From Leptasterias polaris (taxonomy: Eukaryota > Echinodermata > Asteroidea > Forcipulatida > Asteriidae): a DNA stretch of 64,000 bases. Positions 55,221-64,000 of the stretch are shown here, piece after piece. The translations under genes and the position numbers were made by a program. The stretch is taken from assembly GCA_037783415.1 (NCBI GenBank), contig JAZGTN010000025.1, positions 3,720,001 to 3,784,000 on the forward strand. The letters run 5' to 3'. The notes under the pieces were generated by a model that searched no databases, had not been told where the DNA came from, and was given only the letters and a program-made list of their open reading frames with translations. Position 1 is the first letter of the stretch. The number at the start of each line of letters is the position of its first letter.

Positions 55221-56482
55221 CTGTAAAAGTTTCAGTTTTGTCCAAAAAGATACAGGTCAACAATAATGATGTCATAATTCGCTAACATGTTAAGAGCCAA
55301 AGTTGTATCTCAGACATACGACCTCATTGCACTGAAAATTATGACCTTTTTCCCCATTGAATGCACGCGATGCAAGATTGTGCAACAAGGTCGTATCTCC
55401 AAGATACGACCTTTTGACCAGTCTAAAACCGTGTACAGTGTCCGTGTAACAAGGTCGTCTCTATAATTTTCATGGTAAACATGGCATAAATGTCTTCATA
55501 ATTCATATGTACAAATGGACTTGTCTTTAATAACCGTCCAGTGATTGTTTCAAACGCCCCCAAACCTTAAAAGAGTGGTTTACTCAAAACATCCTAAAGT
55601 GGAGTTATGACCTTGATGCACTTTATCATGGTGGGGGGTTCACTAAACATGTGCTTTCTGGTTCAATCCAGGGTGTTTCAAGAGCTTTTTTCAAGAGTTT
55701 TTGTTTACCCATTTTATTTTTAGAATTAGAAATTTGATTAATTTGCCATTCATTTTAGGGTTTGTTTGGGGGGGGGGGGGGGGGGTTTTGGGGTTTTTTT
55801 GGGGGGGGGTGCTTCAGCGAAAATAAGGGTGTGCCTCAATCCGCCACTGGACTATTTTTTTGAGGGGATCTGTCATTTATTTATTCATGGCAACATGGAA
55901 AGCAAACTATAAAAAGCAGATAAAAATCATCAAAACTTATTACAGCAAAATTGTTTTGTAGTAAGTTTGGGTACTTGTTTAATTCACACTTACTTGACTA
56001 AGTATGTGCTTAAATAAGTTAAGTGTACATTTACATGTCGTCGCTGGATTTAAAAGAAGTTGAAAAATTTAGTAAAATTTAGCCGGGAATTGTATTATGA
56101 TTTAAAATTATGTCATTTGACAGGGACAGATAACGTTTATCCACAATAAAGAAAACAAATGTGACGAACCATTGTTAAATACCAATCCTTCTTCACAGCT
56201 CTAGAAATAAAAAAGACCTTAAAAATTCACACTGTGTTGTTTGGGGGTTTTTTTTCCTCAAAATTATTGAAAACCTTTAACAAATAGTGCTTCACATAAT
56301 TCCTGAAAAAATATATTTACAAAAATGCAGATGCAGACTGCGTTGTTTCCCTCCACATTAAATTGGATTCCCATCAAACACTCCTTTTCCATTGGGTTTG
56401 TGTGCACAGTTAGAAAAGTTTGGGAAAAACAACCTCGTTACAAATACAAAAAGAAAAACAGATTAACCCTCCTACTTTTTGG

Positions 56483-56706
56483 GATACTTGTGAACAAGTC
56501 GTTAAACGTTTGTCGCAAAGAAAGCGGAACGGCTCTCGCAGTACCCGCGAGAGGGCTGCTCTGCTCAAGACTACTGCTCTCACGACTGGTCACGAAGAGT
56601 CGGCAGCCAGCAACTTCGCGTGAGAGCAGTGATCTCGCAAGAGCAGTCTTTATTACGCAACTCGACAATCATGACGACAAACATTAACGACTTGTCCACG
56701 AGTCAA
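56483..56706. mobile_element. MULE-like foldback element (copy 3)
   Basis: Diverged ends ATACTTGTGAACAAGTCGTT and AACGACTTGTCCACGAGTCA; flanks ACTTTTTGG (56474-56482) and ACTCTTTGG (56707-56715), a 9-bp duplication with one mismatch. The interior matches copies 1 and 2. Confidence 0.82.
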
Positions 56707-57237
56707 ACTCTTTGGTAACATCTCCAGTGAGTTGACCAACCATTCAAAATCAATCGACTCCATGGGTTGTGTAGGGTGTGGCACAGCTGTGCACAGAACT
56801 AACTCTACAGTGTATTAACCACATGATATCATAGTTTGTCTATCATTCAAAACCATGGTGGATGATATTGAATGGTCGGAAAGTAGGCAGTGGATCGCTG
56901 GCCAAATGCCAGTTAAAACACCTGAGGACCAGTCAAAGCTCTCTCCATGTGGTCCAGCTGGCATGTTAAGTGTTGAAAAGCTTTCTAGTTCATTTGAAAT
57001 ATGGACTAGTGTAAAAAGGCGATGGACCAGTGAAATGACAAGGCAGCTGGTCCTGCTGGGCGGTCACTAACAAAGTTTAGTGCAAACCCTGGTAGGAGGG
57101 TTGACTGTGCACTGTTTAGATAGATCCACAATAAGATATCATTTTGCAGGCTGGCACAGTTTATCCATCTTTTAAAACCACAGTGGATGATATAGACCCC
57201 TTGCATTGGGCCGCCAACGCTGAGGTCAAACCACGGA

Positions 57238-57790
57238 AACGTGTACGCACTGCCCACAACTCTCAGCCATTCATTGGTAGGTCTTTATTAACCTCGGTGA
57301 GAGCGCTGCTTTGGGCTTGTGACGTCATATACAAAGGGTCTTTTGAATGGTCAGACTGTAGGAGGGTTACAGTTGTCAACGTGTACACACTGCCCACAAC
57401 TCTCAGCCATTGGTAGGTCTTTATTAACCTCAGTGAGGGCGCTGCTTTGGGCTTGTGACGTCATATGCAAGAGGTCTATTGAATGATCAGCCTGTAGGAG
57501 GGTTACAGTTGTCAACGTGTACACACTGCGCACAACTCTCAGCCATTGGTAGGTCTTTATTAACCTCAGTGAGGGCGCTGCTTTGGGCCTTGTGACGTCA
57601 TATGCAAGAGGTCTATTGAATGATCAGCCTGTAGGAGGGTTACAGTTGTCAACGTGTACACACTGCGCACAACTCTCAGCCATTGGTAGGTCTTTATTAA
57701 CCTCAGTGAGGGCGCTGCTTTGGGCCTTGTGACGTCATATGCAAGGGGTCTATTGAATGGTCAGACTGTAGGAGGGTTACAGTTGTCGTC
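57238..57790 (-). repeat. Four-unit tandem repeat in the DHX8 3' UTR, each with a poly(A) signal
   Basis: Units begin near 57238, 57379, 57513 and 57651 (134-141 bp). Each holds, on the minus strand, one AATAAA (plus-strand TTTATT at 57284-57289, 57420-57425, 57556-57561, 57693-57698) and a TGACGTCA site. The array starts 28 bp past the DHX8 stop codon, so the first AATAAA met by the transcript lies about 120 bases downstream of the stop. Confidence 0.88.
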
Positions 57791-57817
57791 TGATGCTCAG
57801 GAATTGTTTCCAAAACT

Positions 57818-58040
57818 CTAGTTTCGTCGCAGCCTCTGTCTTGAGATTCTCCACGAGTTCGGCTCCTCGTACTTATTATACAGCGGCTCAAGACGTTGCT
57901 GCTTCTTGTGCTTGCTCAACTTGGTCGGGTCTGACACCCGGAAGAAGGAGGAGGCAAACTCCACCAGCCACTTGGGGTCGATTGTAGTTACTTCTCTCAT
58001 ATACTCCTTGGTTGTCAAGACCAGCTCGTGGTAGACGACC
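57818..58040 (-). CDS. DHX8: DHX8 last exon
   Basis: 223 bp after acceptor CCTCGCAG. Encodes [40 protein letters not shown] and the C-terminal tail; stop TAG at 57820-57818. Confidence 0.95.
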
Positions 58041-61000
58041 CTGCGAGGAGATAGGTAACGATTGGGTTAAAAAGTGGTTATTTGTATATCTTTCTGGGCT
58101 CAATTTCATAGAGCTGCTTAACGGCCGATTTGGTGCTTAATGAGTGAGTTTCCATTTCAGAGCGCTGCTAACTGTAAGTGAACAAAAAGGCATGCTAACC
58201 TTCTGGTGCTTTAGTACAAAAATGAATGACGTAACAATGCAAATGCATGGTGAACGCACAAGCTAGTGGCCTAATTTTCTTGCTAACCTGTAAAACACGC
58301 TTAGGCTTATAAGCAACATTTTCTGCTGTAGTTAGCCAAAAATTTGCTCACAACTAAGCAGCGCTATGAAGTTGGCCCCTTGTAATGAAACCAAAGGGCC
58401 CTCAAAAGCGATTAGAACTGTAACCCATAGGCCTGAAGATACCAATGTAGAGAAGATAATGAAGAAATGTCAGTTTTTGATGGGGGGGGGGAACCCAAAT
58501 AGGGAATACCCACACAATCAGGTAGGGACTGAAAAATTCATCCACATGCAAGGCTACGGTCCAGGATTAGAACCACTGTCCACAGAGATAAAATGCAGGG
58601 TAGAAAACACCGAGTCAACCTGGATGCCTGATTAGTTTTACTGGGGGGAAGGGGGGGGGGGGGGGAAGGGGGGGGGGGGGACTTTTTCTTTTATATTTTT
58701 TGTTTCAATGAGAGATTGCCTAGCATCACAAGGCCACGAATGGCCACTTCAAGGTGAGGGCTACCACTTAACTGATTTGGGCTATCAACCCAAATCAACT
58801 GTCACCAGAGGCAGGTTGCCATCTACTCCTGGGGCTGAAATAGGATTACCCCCTTCACAGTCCGTAAGGATGTAGGCATGGGTATCAACCACTAGGAACC
58901 TGGCTGGTAGAGCAGAATGCACTACCTTCCCCACTTTTTCTGAAGCAATTATGGTTAAGAGTGTTGCTCAAAGGCACAAGTGTCATGACCGGGTATCGAA
59001 CCCACACTCTGCTGCTGACAACATCAGCGCTTTGGTCTGGTGAACTAGACCCCGCTCAGCCATAACACGCCACAAGTTATCAGCTTACACCAGTGCCAAT
59101 GCTCCAGAGAAATCTTTATGTCTGAAATAACTTGCTTAAAAAAGGAAAAAAGTTGCTCGGCATGGCACTCATGTTGTTTTACTCACCAGTCTGGTTGCCG
59201 GTTGAAGAGAGCACTGGACGGATGTATGTACACGATCTGACTATCAACTAGAGTCCGATACCCCTCCTGTGGATCCTGTTCAATAATTGTACAAATTACA
59301 ATTTAACAAACTTGGCAACATGTTTTGTTTTTAAATTCCATCGTGTGTAATGACCAAATTCAACTTCGAATTCACTTCTCCAAAGTGTGTCACCCCACAC
59401 TATAGAGCTATTAAATTTAAAATAATAAACCACAAGGGGAAACTGACTGGGTAAATTTTAAATGATTTTGGGGTTAAAAAAGAAAAATTTACTAGAGCGG
59501 GATTTGAACCAACGACCTCCGGATTAACGTGCCGGCGCTCTACCAACTGAGGTCATTGGTTCAAATCCCGCTCTAGTCAAGTTGTCTTTGTTCAACCCAA
59601 AATCAGCCATTAAATTTGGTTACACATTGAAAAGTTCTGAACTTTGAAAGTTTTCATTTCTTTAAAGGGACACGTTGCCTTGGATCGGACGAGTTGGTCT
59701 AATAAAAAGCGTTTGTAACCGTTTGTTATGAAATGCATATGGTTTATAGAATGATGTTTTAAAAGTAGAATACAATGATCCACACAAATATGCCTCGAAA
59801 TTGCGTGGTTTTCCTTTTACATCGTGAACTAACACGGTCGGCCATAATGGGAGTCAAATTTTGGACTCCCATAAATGGCCGACCGTGTTAGTTCGCAAAG
59901 TAAAAGGAAAACCACGCAATTTCGAGGCATATTTGTGTGGATCATTGTATTGTACTTTTAAAACATCTTTCTAACCATATGCATTTCATAACAAACGGTT
60001 ACAAACGCTTTTTATTAGACCAACTCGCCCGATCCAAGGCAACGTGTCCCTTTAAAAGGTAGTATACAAGATTGGTAAGGATAAAAACCACCATTGTCTA
60101 ATTTCAGTTTGAAAGCTAACTGAATATGAAGTTCTTTTACTAGAAGTTTTTTTCCATGAAATATTTCCCTCTGAAATTAAGTCACATTAAAGAAAACTGT
60201 ATCTGAAAATCGATAAAATAAAAGCAACAGCTGATTCCGGTTGTCACAACCGAAATAAAAAAACATGCATTAAAATTTACCCGGTCAGTTTCCCTTGTGG
60301 TTTATTATTTGATAAAACAAAAAGTTGTGTGAATAATGTGCATTTGGCACTCTTGTTAAAGGCACTGGACACGTTTGGTAATTACTCAAAATATATATTA
60401 GCATAAAAACTTACTTGGTAACGAGCAACGGAGAGCTGTTGATAGTATAAAACATTGTGAGAAACGACTCCCTCTGAAGTAACATAGTTTTTGAGAAAGA
60501 GGTCATTTCTCACTAAAATATTTGAATCTGAAAAAGAATTCAGGCCTGAAGCCTTTTTCAGGCATCCGAAAGCACATAAATTTGTGCAACAAGGGTGTTT
60601 TTCCTTTCATTATTTTCTTGCAACTTCGATGACCAATTGAGCCCAAATTTTCACAGGTATGTTATTTTATGCATATGTTGGGATACACCAAGTGAGAATA
60701 CTGGTCTTTGACAATTACCAAACGTGTCCAGTGCCTTTAAGCACAAGCTTAAAATTTGACATTTTCCACTTTTCTTGGCTGAACCAGAAAAAGAAAAAAA
60801 ACAATGTACCTTTTTGGCCGCACTTCTGAAGAAACCGCTACAAATGGCCTTCTGCACACGGGCGGTGTTCTTTCCACAGGTAACAACGTCTAGTTTATGT
60901 CTGTGAGCAGGAAAAAGTGAACAACTTTCATTGAACAAACATCATAAATAAGACACAAACCATGGACTATTTTAAATTTAAATACAAAGACACAAAATCC

Positions 61001-62590
61001 TGAAGTTTGGGAAATCTTGCTCGTTACCAACTAAGTTTTTATGCTAATATATATTTTGAGTAATTACCAAACGTGTCCAGTGCCTTTAACAAGAGTGCCA
61101 AATGCACATTATACACACAACTTTTTGTTTTATCAAATAATAAACCACAAGGGAAACTGACCGGGTAAATTTTAATGCATGTTTTTTTTATTTCGGTTGT
61201 AACAACCGGAATCAGCTGTTGCTTTTATTTTATAGATTTTCAGATACAGTTTTCTTTGTTCAACCCAAAATCGTTTGGGAAATCAGACGGATTTCTGTTT
61301 GTTCCAGGGGAGCAGAATGGCAACCCAGAGTAGGGGAATGATCCAGAGGTAGACCATAGAAAAGATGGGGGGGGGGGGGGATGATATATTGAAGATTGCA
61401 GGGAAGAACTGGACCAGAACAGCTAAGGAAAGGGCTACATGGAAGAATCGGATAGAGGGCTGCTCCTGCAGTGGATGGACCATGCCTAAGGTTCTAGGGG
61501 AGCAAGGTTTAAGCATTGAAGTATAAACACTAGAGCGGATACTCAAACTGAAAGTTCAGACCTGGAATTACATGAAGGCCATGACTTCTGTTGCCCTGGT
61601 CTTGGCCTCTGGGCCCCTTCAAAAGTTTCCAACAGACTACAAGACTTTCCAATGGAAGTACCCTTTCCGAAATGCAAATGGCCTTCCCCTCTCAAACATG
61701 AACTTCCAGGGCTCCTGGTCAACCACTTGTTGGAGGGCAATGCCATCCAAAATCTCAACCACTTGACCCCCAATTGCCGTTTCATCACGCACATAAAAAA
61801 TAATATAGAGATATTTTTTTTAGGGGGGGGGGGGGAGGTGACTAAATATGCGTGTGAGTTGACATGGCAATCCTCTCCAAACATTGTGTATGATCGTTCC
61901 GCAAAATAATTTGGCCACTTAAAAAAAATAAAAATTTAAGTCAACTGACAGCGACTCCTACCTGTCCATTATTCCGAGTAGTTGTTTTCGGACGTCCTGC
62001 GCTCGACGGAGAGTCCGTGCCTGGACAAAATTCTCAAAGCACCACGGGTTTGAGAACTTGTTGTTCTTCCAGGAATTGTAGACTGCTAGGAGAGTTAGAT
62101 GGTCTCCCTCAGCTTGTTGGAATTTAGCCTTTCGCTGGTCGGCTATCGCTTGTTTGTCCTATGAAGAATTTTTTTAAATTAGGCATCAAAAGGAAATTTA
62201 GTTATAAAAGGAAAAACTTAAACGTTTGCAAAATCGATATGCTAGCCTACTGTGTGACCAATCGTGTTTTGAATGAAAGATGAAACATGCCAGCCTGCAA
62301 TGTGATGTGATGAATACATCTACACAGTACACAGCCAACTCTCTTACTGTCTGACCATTCAATATCGTTTACTGTGGTTTTGAATCATTGATAAACTATG
62401 CCAGCCACTATTATTAGTTGTTATTAATATTATTATTATTTGTTAACAACGGCGGACTAACCTTGGGTCTGTAGAAGACATTTTGAACGGACAGCATAGA
62501 CACAATGGTTAGGATCTCCTCGCTGCATCCAAGATGGACGGACATGATCAGAACTTTGGACAGCATCGGTTCCAACGGGAACTCTGCCAT
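57818..62590 (-). CDS. DHX8: DHX8/PRP22 DEAH-box splicing helicase, C-terminal 242 aa (partial)
   Basis: Minus-strand exons 62462-62590, 61962-62158, 60810-60900, 59187-59275, 57818-58040, in frame throughout (729 bp with stop); the helicase core and N-terminus lie right of the window. Recognised by near-identity with animal DHX8: [119 protein letters not shown] and [17 protein letters not shown]. These are the helicase-associated and OB-fold parts of the protein, which uses ATP to release spliced mRNA from the spliceosome in the nucleus (family knowledge). The last residues (QRLRRN) differ from the vertebrate tail as I recall it. Confidence 0.96.
58096..58379. mobile_element. GGGCCC-type MITE, longer subtype, in DHX8 intron
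   Basis: Ends GGGCTCAATTTCATAGAGCT and GCGCTATGAAGTTGGCCC; interior AAAAGGCATGCTAACCTTCT shared with 23938 and 39465. Confidence 0.85.
58637..58680. repeat. Poly-G tracts
   Basis: Runs of G interrupted by AA in a DHX8 intron, with another at 58482-58490. Confidence 0.9.
58727..59072 (-). mobile_element. tRNA-derived SINE, minus strand
   Basis: Minus-strand head near 59072 (GTGTTATGGCTGAGCGG on that strand), B box GGTTCGATACCCGG, then GACACTTGTGCCTTTGAGCAA. Same family as 11129-11575. Confidence 0.75.
59187..59275 (-). CDS. DHX8: DHX8 exon (OB-fold region)
   Basis: 89 bp after acceptor TTGAACAG, before donor GTGAGT. Encodes [20 protein letters not shown], then [10 protein letters not shown] with the Trp codon split. 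Confidence 0.95.
59488..59578 (-). mobile_element. tRNA-like sequence closed by an inverted copy of its own end
   Basis: The minus strand reads a tRNA-like CTCAGTTGGTAGAGCGCCGG, ...ACGTTAATCC..., GGTCGTTGGTTCAAATCCCG. The plus strand then repeats GGTTCAAATCCCGCTCTAGT in the opposite direction, making a hairpin. The anticodon loop is irregular (C rather than T before the anticodon position), so it is not a normal tRNA gene. Confidence 0.6.
59661..60057. mobile_element. 397-bp near-perfect palindromic element
   Basis: Arms of about 185 bp (TTTAAAGGGACACGTTGCCT ... CGGCCAT) around a short centre, inverted almost base for base. Foldback MITE in a DHX8 intron; no coding capacity. Confidence 0.92.
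60060..60355. mobile_element. Repeat inverted at 61089-61265
   Basis: Shares AACAGCTGATTCCGGTTGT, CCGGTCAGTTTCCCTTGTGG and TTTGGCACTCTTGTTAAAGG with an inverted copy at 61089-61265. The pair flanks a DHX8 exon. Confidence 0.7.
60356..60740. mobile_element. TTAAAGGCACTG-type MITE, inverted copy
   Basis: Ends TTAAAGGCACTGGACACGTT and AACGTGTCCAGTGCCTTTAA. Reverse-oriented relative of 15483-15858. Confidence 0.87.
60810..60900 (-). CDS. DHX8: DHX8 exon
   Basis: 91 bp after acceptor GCTCACAG, before donor GTACAT. Encodes [20 protein letters not shown], then [10 protein letters not shown]. Confidence 0.95.
61021..61089. mobile_element. Fragment of a TTAAAGGCACTG-type MITE
   Basis: Right terminal 69 bp only (TTTTGAGTAATTACCAAACG, TGTCCAGTGCCTTTAA). 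Confidence 0.75.
61962..62158 (-). CDS. DHX8: DHX8 exon
   Basis: 197 bp after acceptor TTCATAG, before donor GTAGGA. Encodes [20 protein letters not shown]...RKQLLGIMD. Confidence 0.95.
62462..62590 (-). CDS. DHX8: DHX8 exon (helicase-associated domain)
   Basis: 129 bp after acceptor TTCCTCAG, before donor GTTAGT. Encodes [20 protein letters not shown]...[10 protein letters not shown]; phase 0 at both ends. Confidence 0.95.
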
Positions 62591-63039
62591 CTGAGGAAGA
62601 GAAAAAAACAGAAACGAAAATGTTATTATAAATTTGTGGTAATGAAACCAAGGATATATATTTGGTTTGTGGTACCACCATGTGGACATCTACTTGCTAG
62701 GTAGATTTTGTTCTTTGAGAACTTGTCTTGCTATTTATTCTACTGCCGAGGAGTAGATCATTTAAAATTCGGGAGACTTCGGGAGACTTCTCAGTTCTAA
62801 AAAGAACTGTCGTGCTCATTAACTACTACCTGGGCGGGAGGTAGGAAATCGGTTTGTGGATCGAGGGGACTTCTCGTTATTAACTACACTGCCGCGGAGT
62901 GTGTTCTTAATTGGTCTCAACATTTCGACTAGCGTGAAACAAAGGATGCCTTGAAAGAGAACTTACTCACTAAAAGTCAGGAAGCCTGAGGGAAAACACG
63001 TAGACAAGGGTGCTTGCAATGAACCAGAAATGCAGAGGT

Positions 63040-63262
63040 AAACCACTGCTCTTCCACGATAAATGTTCTGGGTTCTTTTACGTGCACTTACTACCCTACC
63101 AAACGGGACCTACGGCTTAATTTGGCATCCGAAGGACAAAGCAATTATGGTAAAGTATTTTGCTCAAGGACACAAGCAACATGACCAGCCAGGCCAGAAT
63201 TCGAACCCACACTCTGTTATTACTTGAATACGATGCACTAGACCTCTCAGCCACGTCACTCC
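63040..63262 (-). mobile_element. tRNA-derived SINE, minus strand, tail missing
   Basis: Minus strand: GGAGTGACGTGGCTGAGAGG, B box GGTTCGAATTC, TGTCCTTGAGCAAAATACTT, CCGTAGGTCCCGTTTGG and AAGTGCACGTAAAAGAACCC. The last matches the body of 11129-11575. Confidence 0.78.
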
Positions 63263-63444
63263 ATGAAATCTATATTTTCTCTGAATATTACTTCCAATAT
63301 GATTTCATTCAGTCTTGTAGTGGAAATATCATGCATGCTTGTTGACAGTGGCGAGAGTCAATGTTGACAAAAATGGTCAGAGAGGAGAATCCAAATTTGA
63401 TTTTCTCCATGTGGCACTGAGACAAGGAGACTACTTACACACCT

Positions 63445-63623
63445 GGGCCCAATTTCATTGAGCTGCTTAAGCACGAAAAGATGCTAAGCACAACAAAATT
63501 ATGCTTACCAGAATAAAACACCACGTTAAATGTACAATTTGGGACTGGTATCCTGCTTATTTTTGCTTAGCTGAAAATTGTAGGCATTATTTTCTGCTTA
63601 AGCAGCTCTATGAAATTGGGCCC
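63445..63623. mobile_element. GGGCCC-type foldback MITE, well preserved
   Basis: Ends GGGCCCAATTTCATTGAGCT and AGCTCTATGAAATTGGGCCC; typical 180-200 bp element, each half able to pair with the other. The most common dispersed repeat of the window. Confidence 0.92.
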
Positions 63624-64000
63624 TGCTCTAGAGTATGAGAGTGTGGTAAGGTCATAGGTCTGAACCCCCTCCCAAAGACCCTGTGAATTTTCCCATGAAG
63701 ATTATTATTATTATTATTATTATTTATTTCTCTCCACTTACAATAATAATGAACAAACACAGCTAAAGTATAAAGTAAGAATTAAACATAATAAAAAAAA
63801 GTGGAGAGGGCAAGGCCGAGGAGGAAAAATATAATTCCTATTACCATAAGGTTCAGCCTGCCCTTGTATAAAAATAAAAAATAAAAAAAAAAAAAAAAAA
63901 AAAAAAATGGTACAGCACTAGCAATACAGTAAAAGGCAATAATGTTGATGGGGAGCTGTTTGATAGACACTGTGCTAGTCTTGCGTGTTGGGCTTTTGTT

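Larger units (their letters stand above)
54753..57237. other. Intergenic between convergent gene C and DHX8
   Basis: No gene recognised. Contains (TAACCC)n at 55025-55045, four partial repeats of ACAAGGTCGTATCTCNAAGATACGACC type (55140-55470), a poly-G block (55768-55809) and a MULE-like element (56483-56706). Segments near 56835-56890 and 57105-57190 are related to each other and, inverted, to 62345-62405 in a DHX8 intron. Confidence 0.55.
62591..64000. other. Right edge: DHX8 intron
   Basis: No further DHX8 exon recognised. Contains a SINE (63040-63262), a MITE (63445-63623), an ATT microsatellite (63701-63724) and an A-rich run (63878-63907). Confidence 0.6.

Overview
The window is animal nuclear DNA: AT-rich, with split genes on both strands, GT-AG introns from a few hundred bases to over 9 kb, no bacterial-style operons, and a heavy load of SINEs, foldback/MITE elements and minisatellites. 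The recognisable genes (vertebrate-like ST6GalNAc-type sialyltransferases and the spliceosomal helicase DHX8) and the repeat families suggest an invertebrate deuterostome, most likely an echinoderm and perhaps a sea star. That assignment is an inference from general impressions; no search was run.

Layout. (1) 1,229-8,606, plus strand: the last four coding exons of sialyltransferase gene A; its 5' exons lie left of the window. (2) 12,551-21,000, minus: complete sialyltransferase gene B, 8 coding exons, 406 aa. (3) 21,773-35,351, minus: complete gene D, 7 coding exons, 400 aa, in tandem with B. (4) 41,107-54,752, plus: complete gene C, 7 coding exons, 376 aa, divergent from D. (5) 57,818-62,590, minus: the last five coding exons (242 aa) of DHX8/PRP22, convergent with C. 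All exon models were assembled by hand from splice sites, reading phase and motif alignment between paralogues. Every join keeps frame, and homologous exons share phase and usually exact length (163, 109 and 113 bp exons recur).

The four sialyltransferases form a local GT29 cluster. They are type II membrane proteins predicted to act in the Golgi, adding sialic acid in alpha-2,6 linkage to O-glycan GalNAc. They carry the expected L, S, III (HYYD) and VS (HD...E) motifs. In all three genes whose L-motif is visible, the Asn usual in vertebrate ST6GalNAc1/2 is Cys (GCGG). Exon 5 sorts them into a plus-strand pair (A, C) and a minus-strand pair (B, D), while the last exon of A resembles that of D, hinting at exon-level exchange.

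The rest is mobile and repetitive DNA. Notable are three MULE-like foldback elements with 9-bp target duplications; two perfectly identical 480-bp MITEs in gene A; three elements ending TATAGG...CCTATA with many ATTCAATTTCG-type motifs; large palindromes at 3.1-4.3, 14.4-15.5, 30.4-31.1, 40.2-40.5 and 59.7-60.1 kb; a dispersed family ending GGGCCCAATTTCAT (about 14 copies); tRNA-Leu-derived SINEs; a 1.07-kb 14-bp minisatellite; and a four-unit tandem duplication carrying poly(A) signals just past the DHX8 stop codon.
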